This document shows, piece by piece, positions 42,543 to 45,402 of a stretch of DNA of 45,402 nt. Source of the stretch: Flavobacteriaceae bacterium (GTDB lineage: Bacteria > Bacteroidota > Bacteroidia > Flavobacteriales > Flavobacteriaceae). The first letter of the stretch is position 1. Each line of letters starts with the position of its first letter. The position numbers were made by a program, and so were the translations under genes. The stretch spans positions 1 through 45,402 of the forward strand of contig JAHEMY010000009.1 in the NCBI GenBank assembly GCA_024643425.1, given 5' to 3'. The notes under the pieces are model-generated. The model had not been told where the DNA came from. It did not search any database and worked only from the letters and a program-made list of their open reading frames with translations.

Positions 42543-45402
42543 ATGTCAAGAAATAAAGAAAACACAGTACAGAAATTCAATAAAATTTCGATTGGTTTAG
42601 CTTCTCCTGAGTCTATTTTGGCAGAATCTCGGGGAGAGGTTTTAAAGCCAGAGACAATCAACTACCGTACGCACAAACCAGAGCGTGACGGTCTTTTCTG
42701 TGAGCGTATTTTTGGTCCTGTAAAGGATTACGAATGTGCCTGTGGTAAATATAAAAGAATTCGCTACAAAGGAATCGTATGTGACCGATGTGGTGTAGAA
42801 GTAACAGAAAAGAAAGTACGTCGTGATCGTGTTGGACACATCAATTTGGTAGTTCCCGTTGCACACATTTGGTACTTCCGTTCGTTACCAAACAAAATTG
42901 GATACCTATTAGGACTTCCTTCCAAGAAATTGGACATGATTATTTATTATGAGCGTTACGTGGTTATTCAACCGGGTATTGCAAAGAATGAAGAAGGGGA
43001 GCCAGTACAAAAAATGGACTTCTTAACGGAAGAAGAATATCTAAACATCTTAGATACCCTTCCGCAGGAAAACTTATACTTAGACGATAACGATCCAAAT
43101 AAATTCATCGCCAAAATGGGTGCTGAATGTTTGGTGGAATTATTGCACCGAATTGACTTGAATACGTTGTCATTCGAATTACGTCATAAAGCAAACAACG
43201 AAACTTCTAAGCAACGTAAAACAGAAGCTTTGAAGCGTCTTCAAGTAGTGGAGTCGTTCAGAGAAGCTGCTTTGAACCGTGAGAACAGGCCGGAATGGAT
43301 GATCATGAAAGTGGTTCCTGTTATCCCGCCGGAATTACGTCCGTTAGTGCCGTTGGATGGTGGTCGTTTTGCGACTTCCGATTTGAACGACCTTTACCGT
43401 CGTGTGATTATTCGTAACAACCGTTTAAAGCGATTGATGGAGATCAAAGCTCCTGAAGTGATTTTACGTAATGAAAAGCGTATGCTTCAAGAGTCGGTAG
43501 ATTCACTTTTCGATAACACACGTAAGTCTTCAGCCGTAAAAACAGACAGCAACCGTCCGTTGAAATCTCTTTCAGATTCCTTAAAAGGAAAACAAGGACG
43601 TTTCCGTCAGAACTTATTAGGAAAACGTGTAGATTATTCAGCACGTTCGGTAATTGTTGTTGGACCTGAATTGAAATTATTCGAATGTGGTCTTCCAAAA
43701 GATATGGCCGCTGAGCTTTACAAGCCATTCGTGATTCGTAAGTTGATCGAGCGTGGTATTGTAAAAACAGTAAAATCTGCTAAAAAGATTATCGATAAAA
43801 AAGAACCTGTAGTTTGGGACATCCTGGAAAACGTATTGAAAGGACATCCTGTATTACTAAACCGTGCTCCAACTTTGCACCGTTTGGGAATTCAGGCGTT
43901 TCAACCTAAATTAATTGAAGGAAAGGCAATCCAGTTACACCCATTAGTATGTACTGCGTTTAACGCGGATTTCGATGGGGATCAAATGGCGGTGCACCTT
44001 CCATTAGGACCTGAGGCAATTTTGGAATCTCAGTTGTTGATGTTGGCTTCACATAATATCTTGAACCCTGCAAACGGATCACCGGTGGCAGTACCTTCTC
44101 AAGACATGGTACTTGGATTGTATTATATGACCAAGTTGCGTAAGTCTACCGACGATTACAAAGTGAAGGGTGAAGGACTAACGTTCTATTCTCCGGAAGA
44201 GGCTTTTATTGCTTACAATGAGCGTCAGGTTGAATTGAATGCAGAGATTCGTGTAAGAACAAAAGATTTAGACGAAAACGGAAACTTGGTTAATAAGATC
44301 ATTACAACGACTATTGGTCGTGTGATTTTCAATGATAGTGTTCCGGAAGAAGCTGGATTTATCAATGAAGTATTGACTAAGAAATCCTTACGAGATATAA
44401 TTGGTAACATTCTTACTGTGACTTCAGTTCCGAAAACGGCTGGGTTCTTGGATGAAATTAAATCGTTAGGATATAAATTCGCATTTGAGGGTGGTCTATC
44501 GTTTAGCTTAGGGGATATCATTATTCCTAAAGAAAAGCAAGGAATGATTGATGCTGCAAATGCACAGGTTGACAATATTATTGCCAACTATAACATGGGA
44601 TTAATTACCAATAACGAACGTTATAACCAGGTAATTGATATTTGGACGGCTACGAATGCTGAATTGACCGAATTGTCGATGAAGCGTATTCGTGAAGATC
44701 AACAAGGATTTAACTCGGTGTATATGATGCTTGATTCCGGGGCGAGGGGTTCGAAAGAACAAATTCGTCAGTTAACCGGTATGCGTGGATTGATGGCAAA
44801 ACCGAAAAAATCAAACTCTGGTGGAGGTGAAATTATTGAAAACCCGATTCTTTCTAACTTTAAAGAAGGACTTTCGATTTTAGAATACTTTATCTCTACG
44901 CACGGTGCTCGTAAAGGTTTAGCGGATACGGCGTTAAAAACTGCAGATGCTGGATACTTAACACGTCGATTGGTAGATGTTTCGCAGGATGTGATCATCA
45001 ACACTGAAGACTGTGGTACCTTAAGAGGTATTGAAGTAACGGCATTGAAGAAAAATGAAGAAGTTGTTGAAACACTTGCAGAGCGAATCAAGGGACGTAC
45101 TTCATTGAATAATGTGTATGATCCTTTAACAAAAGAATTGTTCGTAGAGGCTGGCGGTCATATTAGCAATGCTGTTGCCGATAAGATTGAAAATTCACCG
45201 TTAGAATCTGTAGAAGTTCGTTCTGCGCTTACTTGTGAAGCGAAGAAAGGTATTTGTGCGCAGTGTTACGGACGTAACCTAGCTACCAATAAAATGGTAC
45301 AACGAGGTGAAGCGGTTGGTGTTGTTGCAGCACAATCGATTGGAGAACCTGGAACACAGTTAACCTTGCGTACGTTCCACGTGGGAGGTATCGCCGGAAA
45401 CA
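42543..45402 (+). CDS. rpoC: DNA-directed RNA polymerase subunit beta prime (3' truncated by the window)
   Basis: The frame starts at ATG 42543 ([20 protein letters not shown]) and stays open to the window edge, giving about 953 residues of an expected 1400 or more. The first zinc site is present: Cys65, Cys67 (ECACGKY), Cys80 and Cys83 (VCDRCGVE). The catalytic [12 protein letters not shown] starts at residue 474, with Asp476, Asp478 and Asp480 holding the active-site magnesium. Near the edge the second zinc site ([14 protein letters not shown]) and [16 protein letters not shown] are visible. It is separated from rpoB by 90 bases with two hairpins. Confidence 0.98.
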   Translation, partial: MSRNKENTVQKFNKISIGLASPESILAESRGEVLKPETINYRTHKPERDGLFCERIFGPVKDYECACGKYKRIRYKGIVCDRCGVEVTEKKVRRDRVGHINLVVPVAHIWYFRSLPNKIGYLLGLPSKKLDMIIYYERYVVIQPGIAKNEEGEPVQKMDFLTEEEYLNILDTLPQENLYLDDNDPNKFIAKMGAECLVELLHRIDLNTLSFELRHKANNETSKQRKTEALKRLQVVESFREAALNRENRPEWMIMKVVPVIPPELRPLVPLDGGRFATSDLNDLYRRVIIRNNRLKRLMEIKAPEVILRNEKRMLQESVDSLFDNTRKSSAVKTDSNRPLKSLSDSLKGKQGRFRQNLLGKRVDYSARSVIVVGPELKLFECGLPKDMAAELYKPFVIRKLIERGIVKTVKSAKKIIDKKEPVVWDILENVLKGHPVLLNRAPTLHRLGIQAFQPKLIEGKAIQLHPLVCTAFNADFDGDQMAVHLPLGPEAILESQLLMLASHNILNPANGSPVAVPSQDMVLGLYYMTKLRKSTDDYKVKGEGLTFYSPEEAFIAYNERQVELNAEIRVRTKDLDENGNLVNKIITTTIGRVIFNDSVPEEAGFINEVLTKKSLRDIIGNILTVTSVPKTAGFLDEIKSLGYKFAFEGGLSFSLGDIIIPKEKQGMIDAANAQVDNIIANYNMGLITNNERYNQVIDIWTATNAELTELSMKRIREDQQGFNSVYMMLDSGARGSKEQIRQLTGMRGLMAKPKKSNSGGGEIIENPILSNFKEGLSILEYFISTHGARKGLADTALKTADAGYLTRRLVDVSQDVIINTEDCGTLRGIEVTALKKNEEVVETLAERIKGRTSLNNVYDPLTKELFVEAGGHISNAVADKIENSPLESVEVRSALTCEAKKGICAQCYGRNLATNKMVQRGEAVGVVAAQSIGEPGTQLTLRTFHVGGIAGN

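Overview
The window looks like a chromosomal segment from a member of the Flavobacteriaceae (phylum Bacteroidota). The signs are moderate-to-low G+C, A-rich translation starts almost without Shine-Dalgarno sequences, repeated -7 boxes of the Bacteroidota type (TAnnTTTG), a type IX secretion sorting domain, DUF2851 and DUF1343 proteins, and the order rpsU - tyrosine recombinase - hpf - tRNAs - tuf - secE - nusG - rplKAJL - rpoBC. No species is claimed. I see no phage, insertion sequence, integron or CRISPR array, and no gap over 300 bases without a gene.

Region 1 (1-6037) is the end of a surface-polysaccharide locus. It holds the tail of one probable flippase, a complete Wzx-like flippase, a hexapeptide acyltransferase, three glycosyltransferases (two GT4, one GT2) and a WxcM/FdtA-type cupin sugar isomerase. 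The genes alternate in strand, and two glycosyltransferases lie antisense to the rest.

Region 2 (6129-25086) is a mixed envelope and housekeeping region. It carries two subtilases, an FtsE-type ATPase, a tail-fibre-like small protein, a large periplasmic TPR protein followed by an outer-membrane barrel, an amidohydrolase lipoprotein, a zinc-metalloprotease lipoprotein, a DUF2059-like protein, a methyltransferase, a YkgJ cysteine-cluster protein and an LRR protein with a T9SS tail. It continues with a DUF1343 (NamZ-type) lipoprotein, a LolC/E-type permease, a CBS/cysteine-synthase-like enzyme and a DUF2851 protein. Many neighbours converge with abutting or overlapping stop codons.

Region 3 (25162-31755) has a PspC-like mini-protein coupled to a K+ channel with RCK domains, an AGCS symporter, an anchored helix-hairpin-helix protein, an acyl-CoA dehydrogenase and a CarboxypepD_reg-like exported protein.

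Region 4 (31837-45402) is the translation and transcription core. It contains rpsU, a Xer-type recombinase, hpf, tRNA-Thr(TGT)-Tyr(GTA)-Gly(TCC)-Thr(GGT), tuf, tRNA-Trp(CCA), secE, nusG, rplK, rplA, rplJ, rplL, rpoB and a 3'-truncated rpoC. Several intergenic hairpins punctuate it.

I found no clearly new multi-gene system. The points most worth following are the full-length Shine-Dalgarno sequence in front of rpsU, which in this phylum suggests bS21 autoregulation; the TPR/outer-membrane-barrel pair near ftsE; and the structured spacers rplL-rpoB and rpoB-rpoC.
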